The position numbers were made by a program, and so were the translations under genes. This document shows, in pieces, positions 1 to 5,852 of a stretch of 7,574 nucleotides of DNA. Numbering within the stretch: position 1 is the stretch's first letter; each line of letters starts with the position of its first letter. This DNA comes from UBA4661 sp002405405 (lineage in GTDB: Bacteria > Bacteroidota > Ignavibacteria > Kapaibacteriales > UBA4661): assembly GCA_036847245.1 (NCBI GenBank), contig DAIUAL010000160.1, positions 1 to 7,574 of the forward strand, written 5' to 3'. Under the pieces are notes generated by a model. The model ran no database searches. It saw only the letters and a list, made by a program, of their open reading frames with translations, and was not told the DNA's origin.

Positions 1-122
1 TGCAAAGAGTCTATCTGAGACTGTTTGAGGGCGAGTTCATTTTTGCTGCAAGAGGTGAGACCGCTGATAAGAGCAAGAATCAGGCAGACTGAAAATAAGC
101 GGAAAAGAAAGGAGCGGTTCAT
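1..122 (-). CDS. Lipoprotein, N-terminal fragment (runs off the window)
   Basis: Forty codons read on the minus strand from ATG at 122-120 to the window edge, so only the N-terminus is visible. It is a textbook lipoprotein signal: a basic n-region (MNRSFLFRLF), a hydrophobic core (SVCLILALISGL), then the lipobox LTSC with the modified cysteine at residue 25, followed by a polar start to the mature protein (SKNELALKQSQIDSL). The precursor would be cleaved by LspA and lipid-anchored in the envelope. Serine after the cysteine would favour the outer membrane by the E. coli +2 rule, which may not apply in this phylum. The mature start, rich in Q, K, S and L, could begin a coiled coil, but too little is present to say. 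A weak AAGG lies 5 to 6 bases upstream of the start. It diverges from the DUF3127 gene, so regulatory DNA for both should lie in 123-429. Function is unknown. Confidence 0.8.
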   Translation of the reverse strand, partial: MNRSFLFRLFSVCLILALISGLTSCSKNELALKQSQIDSL

Positions 123-429
123 ACACGCCTTAATAATAAATGAATAAAAAGAAAATGAGGTGAAGTCTCTTCGCGATAGAGAGAGATGCAACAAATGCGG
201 ACAACAGAGTGCGTCATCAACGAGTGCAATTTGCATTTCCTATTTGATTTTGCAGATGAGTTTTTCGAAGCTGAGTTAAAATAGCACACGAAAAGACAGT
301 CGAAAACTCTAAAGAGTGAGTACAATGTAAATTTTGCTGTTTTTGCGATTTCCGTTGGAAATCGCAAAAACAACGAATATCTTACATACTTGTAGTTCAC
401 TCATTCTTTTTTTTTGTTTTGTTTGTTGT
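123..429. other. Divergent intergenic region without a convincing gene
   Basis: This 307-base gap separates the divergent lipoprotein and DUF3127 genes. Both strands were checked for coding. The only long open frame, on the minus strand from about 400 to 119, has no recognisable motif and starts inside an inverted repeat, so it was not called. A TAAAAT box at 277-282 could be a -10 element for the rightward gene, but no -35 lies at normal spacing, and no Bacteroidota-type TAnnTTTG box matches exactly. The right end holds a long imperfect hairpin and then a T-rich tract (407-429) reaching the DUF3127 start codon. A small dyad, ACTCT-AA-AGAGT (306-317), overlaps the left foot of the long hairpin and could compete with it. 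Confidence 0.6.
314..402 (+). repeat. Long imperfect inverted repeat (hairpin) before the DUF3127 gene
   Basis: The core is a perfect 16-bp inverted repeat, 338-353 pairing with 357-372 around a GTT loop (arms contain TTTTTGCGATTTCC and GGAAATCGCAAAAA). Pairing continues outward with small bulges: 326-330 with 382-386, 321-325 with 390-394, and GAGTGA (314-319) with TCACTC (397-402). The whole 89 bases can therefore fold into a rod of roughly 35 to 40 pairs. Four bases after its foot comes T9 (407-415), and the DUF3127 ATG is at 430. As RNA this could be a leader attenuator, the end of a small RNA, or an intrinsic terminator facing the gene. As DNA it could be a small palindromic or MITE-like element. 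No second copy is present in the window, so the repeat-family idea is untested. Confidence 0.75.
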
Positions 430-768
430 ATGTCGTACGAAGCAGTAGGCACATTGTTTGCAGTTTATCCCACAACGCAAGTATCGGATAAGTTCCGTAA
501 GCGCGAGTTTGTTCTCGAAATCCAAGATGGTAATTATACCCAGCATGTAAAATTTCAAACCGTACAAGATAAATGCGAAGTTTTGGATCGGTATAGCAAA
601 GGTGAAGGCGTAAAAGTTCTTTTCAACCTGCGTGGACGCATGGGAACAACACGTAATGGTGAAGAAGTTTGCTTTACCAACTTGGATGCATGGCGTATTG
701 AGCGTGCCGATTCGAATGGTCGCCAAGATTCTAATGATAATTTTGGTGATGACGATATTCCGTTCTAA
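430..768 (+). CDS. DUF3127 family OB-fold protein with an SSB-like acidic tail
   Basis: A 112-residue protein matching the small DUF3127 family of Bacteroidota by pattern: an N-terminal strand (SYEAVGTLFAVYPTTQVSDK), a KREFVLEI strand, a central HVKFQTVQDKCEVLDRY segment, then GEGVKVLFNLRGR and a NLDAWRIERA strand. This order suggests a five-stranded OB fold of about 90 residues. After it comes a disordered, polar linker (SNGRQDSNDNFG) ending in DDDIPF, identical to the last six residues of E. coli SSB, where that tip recruits replication and repair proteins. A single-stranded nucleic acid or SSB-network role is therefore plausible but unproven. The start at 430 was chosen because the upstream in-frame extension (from 334) is made of the inverted repeat and gives a non-family peptide. 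No Shine-Dalgarno is visible; the ATG follows a T-rich tract. There is no terminator before hisC, 86 bases downstream, so co-transcription is possible. Confidence 0.85.
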   Translation: MSYEAVGTLFAVYPTTQVSDKFRKREFVLEIQDGNYTQHVKFQTVQDKCEVLDRYSKGEGVKVLFNLRGRMGTTRNGEEVCFTNLDAWRIERADSNGRQDSNDNFGDDDIPF

Positions 769-806
769 TGGTTTGTGTTTACTAGCTTATTAAGGCGAAG
801 TGACGC

Positions 807-837
807 TTGCATAAGCAGTAAATTGTTATTGTATATG
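807..837 (+). promoter_or_regulatory. Weak candidate promoter for hisC
   Basis: The 86-base gap before hisC holds TTGCAT (807-812) as a possible -35. Downstream TTGTAT (829-834, 16-base spacer) or TATATG (832-837, 19-base spacer) could act as -10. Matches and spacings are mediocre in an AT-rich gap, so this is only a candidate; hisC may instead be read from upstream of the DUF3127 gene. Confidence 0.25.
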
Positions 838-854
838 TTTCAGAATTTGAGTCA

Positions 855-1955
855 ATGGCTACGTTTAATCTTAAAAATCTGCTTCGACCGAATATCCGTA
901 CATTACAGCCCTATCCATCCGCTCGTTCAGAATTTTCCGGACGAGCGGATATTTTTTTAAATGCCAATGAAAATGCTTTTGGTTCACCCTTAGATGCGCA
1001 TGGTAATGGTGTTATACCTGCTCAGGGTGCATTACATCGTTACCCAGACCCACTCGCATGGGCTCTAAAAGAGAAATACGGTGCGATGAAGGGTCTACCA
1101 CCGGAGCAAATTTTTTTAGGCATGGGGAGTGATGAAGCGATTGATATACTGCTCCGCATGTTTTGTATACCCGGAAAAGATGCTATCGTTGTTATGCCGC
1201 CAACCTTTGTTATGTATGCATCATACTGCGCTATCCATGACATTGGCGTACGCTCGGTACCACTTATCACCAAAGAAAATCAGGCATTTCACATCGATGT
1301 CCCAGCGGTACTTTCTGCTCTTGATGACACTGTAAAAATTGTTTTCATTTGCTCGCCGAATAATCCCACAGGCAACCTCATGCGCGAAGAGGATATTCTT
1401 GCCATCGTGCAACACGCTCAGTGTATGGTCGTGATTGATGAAGCCTACATCGAATTCACTCAGCGTCAGAGCATGCTCACGCGTCTGCATGAATTTCCCC
1501 ATGTCGTTGTTTTACAGACATTTTCCAAAGCACTTGGTCTTGCAGGGTTACGCATTGGTGCAGCATTTGGTTCGTCGGAACTGATTGCTACGATGAATAC
1601 AGTGAAATCACCGTATAATGTCAGCGCTGTGACACAAGAGCTTGCGTTGAACGCTCTCGTGCAAACACAATGGGTACAAGAGAGTGTGCAAGAGATTTTG
1701 CGTGAGCGTGAGCAATTGCTCCATGCACTGCAGACAATTCCGGTGCTGTCGCGTGTGTATCCGAGTGATGCAAATTTCATTATGGTTGAAACATCGAATG
1801 CACTTGCGTTGTATAAATACCTTTTGGGTTGCGGTGTCGTTGTGCGTTTGCGTAAGCCCGATGAATACTATATCGGTGGCTTGCGTTTGACGGTTGGTAC
1901 AGCCGAAGAAAATTCTGCACTATTGTCAGCGTTGCGTTCTTATATACCATTGTAA
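855..1955 (+). CDS. hisC: Histidinol-phosphate aminotransferase
   Basis: A 366-residue fold-type I PLP aminotransferase of usual HisC length. It converts imidazole acetol-phosphate and glutamate to histidinol phosphate and 2-oxoglutarate in the cytosol. Visible landmarks in order: RPNIRTLQPY near the N-terminus; the substrate loop FLNANENAFG (34-43); HRYPDP (61-66); GSDEAID (91-97), the cofactor-phosphate turn; SPNNPTGN (167-174) with the ring-contacting Asn; VVIDEAYIEF (192-201) with the Asp that pairs with the pyridine nitrogen and the Tyr; TFSKALGLAGLRIG (222-235) with Schiff-base Lys225 and phosphate-binding Arg233; and GGLRLTVGT (341-349) with the substrate-binding Arg344. All key residues are present, so it should be active. 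The ATG at 855 places the conserved RPNI at residue 11, as expected; no clear Shine-Dalgarno precedes it. Codons about 21 to 35 contain a terminator-like hairpin. The next genes encode M16 peptidases rather than HisB. Confidence 0.96.
   Translation: MATFNLKNLLRPNIRTLQPYPSARSEFSGRADIFLNANENAFGSPLDAHGNGVIPAQGALHRYPDPLAWALKEKYGAMKGLPPEQIFLGMGSDEAIDILLRMFCIPGKDAIVVMPPTFVMYASYCAIHDIGVRSVPLITKENQAFHIDVPAVLSALDDTVKIVFICSPNNPTGNLMREEDILAIVQHAQCMVVIDEAYIEFTQRQSMLTRLHEFPHVVVLQTFSKALGLAGLRIGAAFGSSELIATMNTVKSPYNVSAVTQELALNALVQTQWVQESVQEILREREQLLHALQTIPVLSRVYPSDANFIMVETSNALALYKYLLGCGVVVRLRKPDEYYIGGLRLTVGTAEENSALLSALRSYIPL
917..958 (+). terminator. Terminator-like hairpin inside the 5' end of hisC
   Basis: A perfect 10-bp stem (ATCCGCTCGT at 917-926 with ACGAGCGGAT at 941-950, six G:C pairs) closes a 14-base loop. 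One base later comes T7 (952-958). This is the form of an intrinsic terminator, yet it lies 62 to 104 bases inside the hisC coding sequence. Translating ribosomes would normally keep it open, so it could act as a translation-dependent attenuator of hisC or simply be chance. Whether it terminates in vivo cannot be judged from sequence. Confidence 0.5.
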
Positions 1956-2005
1956 TGGTTTGTACTATTGCTGTTGTGTGCAAGAAATGATGCGTATGCC
2001 GTACC

Positions 2006-2025
2006 GTACTATCCTATGATAGTGC
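2006..2025 (+). promoter_or_regulatory. Short dyad in the hisC to M16 gap
   Basis: GTACTATC and GATAGTGC flank a CTAT loop (eight positions, one of them a G-T pair; six pairs ACTATC/GATAGT are perfect). No T run follows, so it is not an intrinsic terminator. It could be an operator or chance. It is the only structure in the 150-base gap apart from a weak promoter-like pair and a strong ribosome binding site. Confidence 0.25.
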
Positions 2026-2037
2026 TCATGACTACTG

Positions 2038-2067
2038 TTGTAGAACTGAAAATTTTTCTTTTATCAT
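2038..2067 (+). promoter_or_regulatory. Weak candidate promoter for the M16 gene pair
   Basis: TTGTAG (2038-2043) and TATCAT (2062-2067) lie 18 bases apart. The downstream box matches the sigma-70 -10 consensus at five of six positions, the upstream one at only three. It is suitably placed 38 bases before the M16 start codon. The lack of a terminator after hisC also leaves read-through possible. Confidence 0.25.
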
Positions 2068-2090
2068 TTTATTCACCGTTGTCTATCCTC

Positions 2091-2096
2091 AAGGAG
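2091..2096 (+). promoter_or_regulatory. Strong ribosome binding site that fixes the M16 start
   Basis: AAGGAG lies nine bases upstream of ATG 2106. It decides the start against an in-frame upstream extension (from TTG at 1968) that would bury the signal peptide. It is the only strong Shine-Dalgarno among the genes of this window. Confidence 0.8.
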
Positions 2097-2105
2097 AACT
2101 TCATT

Positions 2106-3482
2106 ATGCAACGATCATTCGCACTGACACTGCTTGCCAATCATGTTCGTACGTTGTGTGCATCAAGCATGATGGTAATTATTGCTCTCGTGCTATCTGC
2201 AACAGCATTGCATGCACAAGCTAATGCCATAAAATTCACGGAGTATAGTTTACCCAATGGTATGCACGTTATTTTGCATCAAGATAAATCTGCGCCGATT
2301 GTTGCTACAGTTGTGCATTATCGTGTGGGCTCACGTGATGAAGACCCCCAACGTACCGGATTTGCGCATTTCTTCGAGCATTTGATGTTTGAAGGAACAA
2401 AAAATATTGAGCGAAAAAATGTGGGGCGATATATCGAAACAGCAGGGGGAAATCTTAATGCATACACAGCACTCGATCAAACAGTCTACACAATACAGCT
2501 TCCGGCAAATCAGCTTCAATTGTCGCTTTTTATTGAGTATCAACGGATGCGCGGATTGATTATTGATAGTCTTGGCGTACAGACGCAACGTGGTGTTATA
2601 AAAGAAGAACGTAAGGTGCGTTATGACAATCAAGCGTATGGTAGCTTCCTAGAAAAATCACTTAATAATGTCTTCAAGGGCGGCTCCTATGCATGGCCCG
2701 GTATCGGTTCATCTCAGCACATTGATTCTGCGAAGATTTCCGAGTTCCAAGCGTTTTACAATAACTTTTATCAACCGAATAATGCAACGTTGGTTGTTTG
2801 TGGTGATTTTGATGAAAAGCAAGCCAAAGAATGGATTCAAACATATTTTGGTTCTTTACCTAAAGGTGCAGAACCTAAACGTCAGCCGATAACAATAACA
2901 CAACTTACCGGTGAAACACGTGAGCGAATCGATGACCAAAAAGCACAGGTACCCGCTGTTCTTCTTGTGTATCGCGGACCTAAAGATGGTAGTGAAGATT
3001 ACTATGCCGTGAAATTGCTTCATTCAATTCTGTTCGATGGTGAAAGTGCACGTATGTATCAGCGATTAGTCGATCAAGATCAACTTGCTGTTGGTGTGGA
3101 AGATGTACAATTCGCATATCAGCACACAGGCTTGGATGCTTTTATCGGTTTTGCTGCACCGGGCAAATCTTTAGATAGTGTCGATCTGGCGATGGATGAT
3201 GAAATCAATAAAATTATCTCTGGTGGTGTGACAGATGCAGAGCTTACGAAGGCAAAAAACATTAAAGAAGCACAATTCGTTTTTGGCAAAAAGGGAGCTA
3301 TGGATAAAGCTGAAACCCTCGCAAAAAATTATTCATTCTTCGGAAATACGAATCTTATTAACACCGAGATGAATAACTATATTAAAGTTACCCGTGCTGA
3401 TATTCAGCGTGCAGCGGCAACATATTTTGGTGGCAAGCGGCGTGTGGTACTTTCTTACTATCCGGCACAAGCCAAAAAGTAA
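2106..3482 (+). CDS. Exported zinc peptidase of family M16B, catalytic subunit
   Basis: A 458-residue precursor. The N-terminus is a Sec signal peptide: a long n-region, the hydrophobic core MMVIIALVLSATAL, and a probable cleavage at LHA|QA (37|38), so it acts outside the cytoplasm, presumably in the periplasm. The mature part begins with the typical M16 strand (YSLPNGMHVILHQDKSAP). The inverted zinc motif HFFEH (His88, Glu91, His92) sits in GFAHFFEHLMFEGT, and the Glu pair in VIKEERK (167-168) should hold the third zinc ligand. NATLVVCGDF closes the first M16 domain, and a second M16-like domain follows (AVLLVYRGP, RMYQRLVDQDQ, AKNIKEAQ). That second domain lacks the LRE..Y substrate pair, which the next gene's product carries. 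Length and domain content fit single-chain M16B subunits that pair with an inactive partner. Native substrate is unknown; unfolded peptides are the usual family substrate. Confidence 0.92.
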   Translation: MQRSFALTLLANHVRTLCASSMMVIIALVLSATALHAQANAIKFTEYSLPNGMHVILHQDKSAPIVATVVHYRVGSRDEDPQRTGFAHFFEHLMFEGTKNIERKNVGRYIETAGGNLNAYTALDQTVYTIQLPANQLQLSLFIEYQRMRGLIIDSLGVQTQRGVIKEERKVRYDNQAYGSFLEKSLNNVFKGGSYAWPGIGSSQHIDSAKISEFQAFYNNFYQPNNATLVVCGDFDEKQAKEWIQTYFGSLPKGAEPKRQPITITQLTGETRERIDDQKAQVPAVLLVYRGPKDGSEDYYAVKLLHSILFDGESARMYQRLVDQDQLAVGVEDVQFAYQHTGLDAFIGFAAPGKSLDSVDLAMDDEINKIISGGVTDAELTKAKNIKEAQFVFGKKGAMDKAETLAKNYSFFGNTNLINTEMNNYIKVTRADIQRAAATYFGGKRRVVLSYYPAQAKK

Positions 3483-3555
3483 TTATAGTATCGTCATGTA
3501 TTGAGAGCTGTATTCTCGTTCGACATTTCTTCCATCTTTTACATTGCTTACAACT

Positions 3556-5730
3556 ATGAAATTATCTCAGATAATATTTTGCTCACTAAGCCGCTTTCGC
3601 ACCATGATTGTGGGTATGACGATAGCTTGTATGCTTGCAATACCCCTATCGGTAATGTCAAGTTTTACACAAAAGAAAAAAGAATCCGATAAGAAAAAAG
3701 AAACCGGTGTAAAGCAGGCTATCGACCTGACAAAAAAGCCGGGTGCAGGTTCGCTTGGAGCAGTTTCATTTCCCAAGTACGAACAGTTCACGTTGTCTAA
3801 TGGTTTACGTGTTATCCTTGTAGAAGACCACGAACAACCAACGGTATTTTTACGTGTACAGGTTGAAATGGGTTCTGCCGGCGAAGAGAAAATTGGTGCT
3901 ACGTCGATGATGGCATCGTTGTTAACCAAAGGTGCAGGCAAGCGTACTGCACTCGATATTTCAACCACCTTAGATGGCGTTGGCGCTTCGGTATCTGCCG
4001 GTGCATCCGATGATGCTTTTTTTGTTTTTGGATATGCTCTTAAGAAGCAATTACCCTTGCTGTTAGATGTTTTTTCCGATGTGATTATCCGCCCTACATT
4101 CCCGCAAGAGGAAATGGATAAACTTAAGCCACAAGCACTTGCCACGGTCAAAAATCGCAAGTCAAGTGCCAGTGCACTCGCGAATGCCATGGCAAATATT
4201 GCGCTGTATGGTAAAGAGCATCCGTATGCACGATTAGCAACAGAGAAAACTGTTGAGGCGCTTAAGCTCGAGGATATCAAATCGGTCTATACACGTATTG
4301 TACGACCAAATGTTGCTACTCTTGCAGTAGTTGGTGATATGACTAAAAAAGAAGTGGTTGCTCTGCTTGAAAAGTCTTTTGCTGATTGGAAACAATCGGA
4401 TATTGTCAAGCCTGCTGTACCTCCTGTCAAACCAATGAAACCGGGTATTTACTTCGTGGAGCGTCCCGGCTCGGTGCAATCGCAGGTAGTATTTGTATCG
4501 CAAGCAGTGCCCTTCAATCATCCTGATTACATTAAGACACAATTGCTCGCTAATCTCATGGGTAGTTCCGGTTTCGGTTCACGGTTGATGCAAACACTAC
4601 GCGAAACATATTCCTATACCTACACACCATTTTGTCGTGTAGGAAGCAATCGTTGGGCGAATACTATTCGCGGTGGCGCGGCAGTACGTGATGCTGTTAC
4701 GGATTCAACAGTGCTTGTTCTACGCCGTGAATTCGATAAACTTTCTTCGCAAGATACGCCTGACTCGTTAGTAAAAAGTACTCAGCAATTTGTAGTCGGA
4801 AATTATCTCATGGGCTTTGAAGAGAGTTCCTTCATTGCAGCATTACTCCAAGATGCTATTGCTAATGGTATTTCCATTGAGAAAGTAAAAAATTACCCTG
4901 TTGAATATTCTTCTCTAACAGCGGCTGATTTACGTGCTACGGCAAAACAGTATGCGAGTATCGATAACGCTTACATTGTTGTGTGTGGCAGTGCAGATGT
5001 CCTGAAAAAGTTAGAAGCATTAAATTTAGGACCAATCAATCGTTACACCAATGAGTTGGAAATTGCATCGCCCTATACGAAAATGACCATGACGGTGGAA
5101 CAACTCATGAAGCGACACATCGATGCTCTTGGTGGCGCGGATAGTATTGCTCAGATCAAGACTGTAGTTGCTACCGGTGATGTGAATTTGGCAATGGGCG
5201 GACAAAAGGTTAAAGGTACGGTGAGTATGAGTATGAAAGCACCCAATAAAGGAACATCACAACTAAAAGTGTTGGTACCACCTATCAACATTCAAAAATG
5301 GGTGAATGGTGATATTGTATTCGAAGATCAGATGGGTCGTATGACACAAGCAGAAGGTAGCCAAGCTGATGCTGAAAAATTTGAAGCTCGGATATTTCCT
5401 GTTGCATCGCTGACAGATCTTGGTTATTCCGTGACAATCCTCGGTAAAAAAGATGGGCTTGTATGGCTTGAAGCTGTTTCTAAGCACGGTGATAAACGTA
5501 AAATTGCCCTTGATGGTGAAACCTACTTAACACATACTGTTGAAAGCACAAGTGATACGCCTCAAGGTCCAATGCCAATTACCCAATATTACAAGAATTA
5601 TGTTGTAGTGAATGGCACAAAGTTGCCGGGTATCATCGAGCTAAAAAACGGTCCAATTGGTCTGACCATGACGCTGAGCTACAAAGCTAATCAGCCATTA
5701 GATGACACACTCTTTTCTCCTAAGAAGTAA
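3556..5730 (+). CDS. Exported inactive M16B partner subunit fused to a LolA-like domain
   Basis: A 724-residue precursor from ATG 3556; ATG 3604 is an alternative and neither has a clear Shine-Dalgarno. A hydrophobic segment (about 17-36, MIVGMTIACMLAIPLSVMS) is a signal peptide or anchor, followed by a Lys-rich linker (QKKKESDKKKE). The first M16 domain opens with FTLSNGLRVILVEDH. Where the zinc motif should be it reads ATSMMASLL (near residues 115-123), so both His and the Glu are lost. The second M16 domain has LMQTLRETYSYTYTP, with Arg349 and Tyr352/Tyr354, the Arg-Tyr pair that binds substrate in known M16B heterodimers. Residues about 510-724 are extra: an IDALGGADSI helix, then a beta-rich region ending YYKNYVVVNGTKLPG and PLDDTLFSPKK, resembling LolA-like (outer-membrane lipoprotein-sorting) domains. 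It starts 73 bases after the catalytic subunit, with no terminator between, so the two are probably one operon and one complex. Confidence 0.9.
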   Translation: MKLSQIIFCSLSRFRTMIVGMTIACMLAIPLSVMSSFTQKKKESDKKKETGVKQAIDLTKKPGAGSLGAVSFPKYEQFTLSNGLRVILVEDHEQPTVFLRVQVEMGSAGEEKIGATSMMASLLTKGAGKRTALDISTTLDGVGASVSAGASDDAFFVFGYALKKQLPLLLDVFSDVIIRPTFPQEEMDKLKPQALATVKNRKSSASALANAMANIALYGKEHPYARLATEKTVEALKLEDIKSVYTRIVRPNVATLAVVGDMTKKEVVALLEKSFADWKQSDIVKPAVPPVKPMKPGIYFVERPGSVQSQVVFVSQAVPFNHPDYIKTQLLANLMGSSGFGSRLMQTLRETYSYTYTPFCRVGSNRWANTIRGGAAVRDAVTDSTVLVLRREFDKLSSQDTPDSLVKSTQQFVVGNYLMGFEESSFIAALLQDAIANGISIEKVKNYPVEYSSLTAADLRATAKQYASIDNAYIVVCGSADVLKKLEALNLGPINRYTNELEIASPYTKMTMTVEQLMKRHIDALGGADSIAQIKTVVATGDVNLAMGGQKVKGTVSMSMKAPNKGTSQLKVLVPPINIQKWVNGDIVFEDQMGRMTQAEGSQADAEKFEARIFPVASLTDLGYSVTILGKKDGLVWLEAVSKHGDKRKIALDGETYLTHTVESTSDTPQGPMPITQYYKNYVVVNGTKLPGIIELKNGPIGLTMTLSYKANQPLDDTLFSPKK

Positions 5731-5749
5731 GAATACAAGAAAGAAGGGA

Positions 5750-5769
5750 TTGATTGTTGACACAATCAA
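5750..5769. promoter_or_regulatory. 20-bp dyad, candidate operator over the hisB promoter
   Basis: TTGATTGT (5750-5757) and ACAATCAA (5762-5769) form a perfect 8-bp inverted repeat around TGAC. No T run follows, so it is not a terminator. The centre contains TTGACA, the consensus -35 box, so a dimeric protein bound here would cover the promoter. Which regulator would bind is not visible. Confidence 0.5.
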
Positions 5770-5784
5770 AGAGATGCTTATTAT
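5757..5784 (+). promoter_or_regulatory. Candidate sigma-70 type promoter for hisB-hisH
   Basis: TTGACA (5757-5762, six of six) and TATTAT (5779-5784, five of six) are 16 bases apart. The expected start site near 5791 is about 60 bases before the hisB ATG and lies inside the left arm of the terminator hairpin. This would let transcripts that start here differ in folding from those reading in from the M16 genes. Some Bacteroidota use a different promoter consensus, which lowers confidence. Confidence 0.5.
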
Positions 5785-5787
5785 TGC

Positions 5788-5831
5788 GCCGCCTTTGCAG
5801 AACTCTTACGCAAAGGCGGCTCTATTTTTTT
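5788..5831 (+). terminator. Intrinsic terminator after the M16 pair
   Basis: A perfect 11-bp GC-rich stem, GCCGCCTTTGC (5788-5798) with GCAAAGGCGGC (5810-5820), closes an 11-base loop. It is followed by TCTA and T7 (5825-5831). This is the strongest terminator in the window and should end the M16 transcript 60 to 100 bases after its stop codon. It faces only rightward, since no T run follows on the other strand. If the promoter at 5757-5784 is used, only about eight of the 11 stem pairs remain in the new RNA. Confidence 0.88.
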
Positions 5832-5852
5832 GTTGAATACTTTTTTTAGATT

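Noticed and set aside
338..372. CRISPR-like palindromic repeat
   Set aside because: There is only one copy, with no spacer periodicity and no cas genes nearby.
119..400. A 93-codon open frame on the minus strand whose stop overlaps the lipoprotein start (ATGA)
   Set aside because: The overlap looks like translational coupling, but the peptide is Cys/Phe/Leu-rich with no motif, and it starts inside the inverted repeat. Its resemblance to the opposite-strand peptide is a by-product of the palindrome.
334..429. N-terminal extension of the DUF3127 protein (32 residues, hydrophobic)
   Set aside because: It could mimic a signal peptide, but it is translated from the hairpin and T-rich tract, and the family normally starts close to the SYEAVG strand.
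766..776. Shared 11-mer TAATGGTTTGT at the stop codons of the DUF3127 gene and hisC (also at 1953-1963)
   Set aside because: An 11-base match at two AT-rich sites, with no longer similarity, is most simply chance; a genome-wide count would be needed to make it a repeat.
1968..2105. A 46-residue upstream extension of the M16 catalytic subunit
   Set aside because: It begins at TTG, and the strong AAGGAG plus a proper signal peptide place the start at 2106.
3501..3692. A 63-codon plus-strand frame between the two M16 genes
   Set aside because: It overlaps the signal peptide region of the second M16 gene in another frame and has no recognisable features.
3567..4280. A 237-codon minus-strand open frame inside the second M16 gene
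   Set aside because: It lies entirely opposite a well-supported M16 coding region, is Ser/Ala-rich without motifs, and is a codon-bias shadow.
5774..5836. A 20-codon open frame upstream of hisB as a his leader peptide
   Set aside because: It contains no histidine codon, has no ribosome binding site, and its ATG lies upstream of the likely transcription start.
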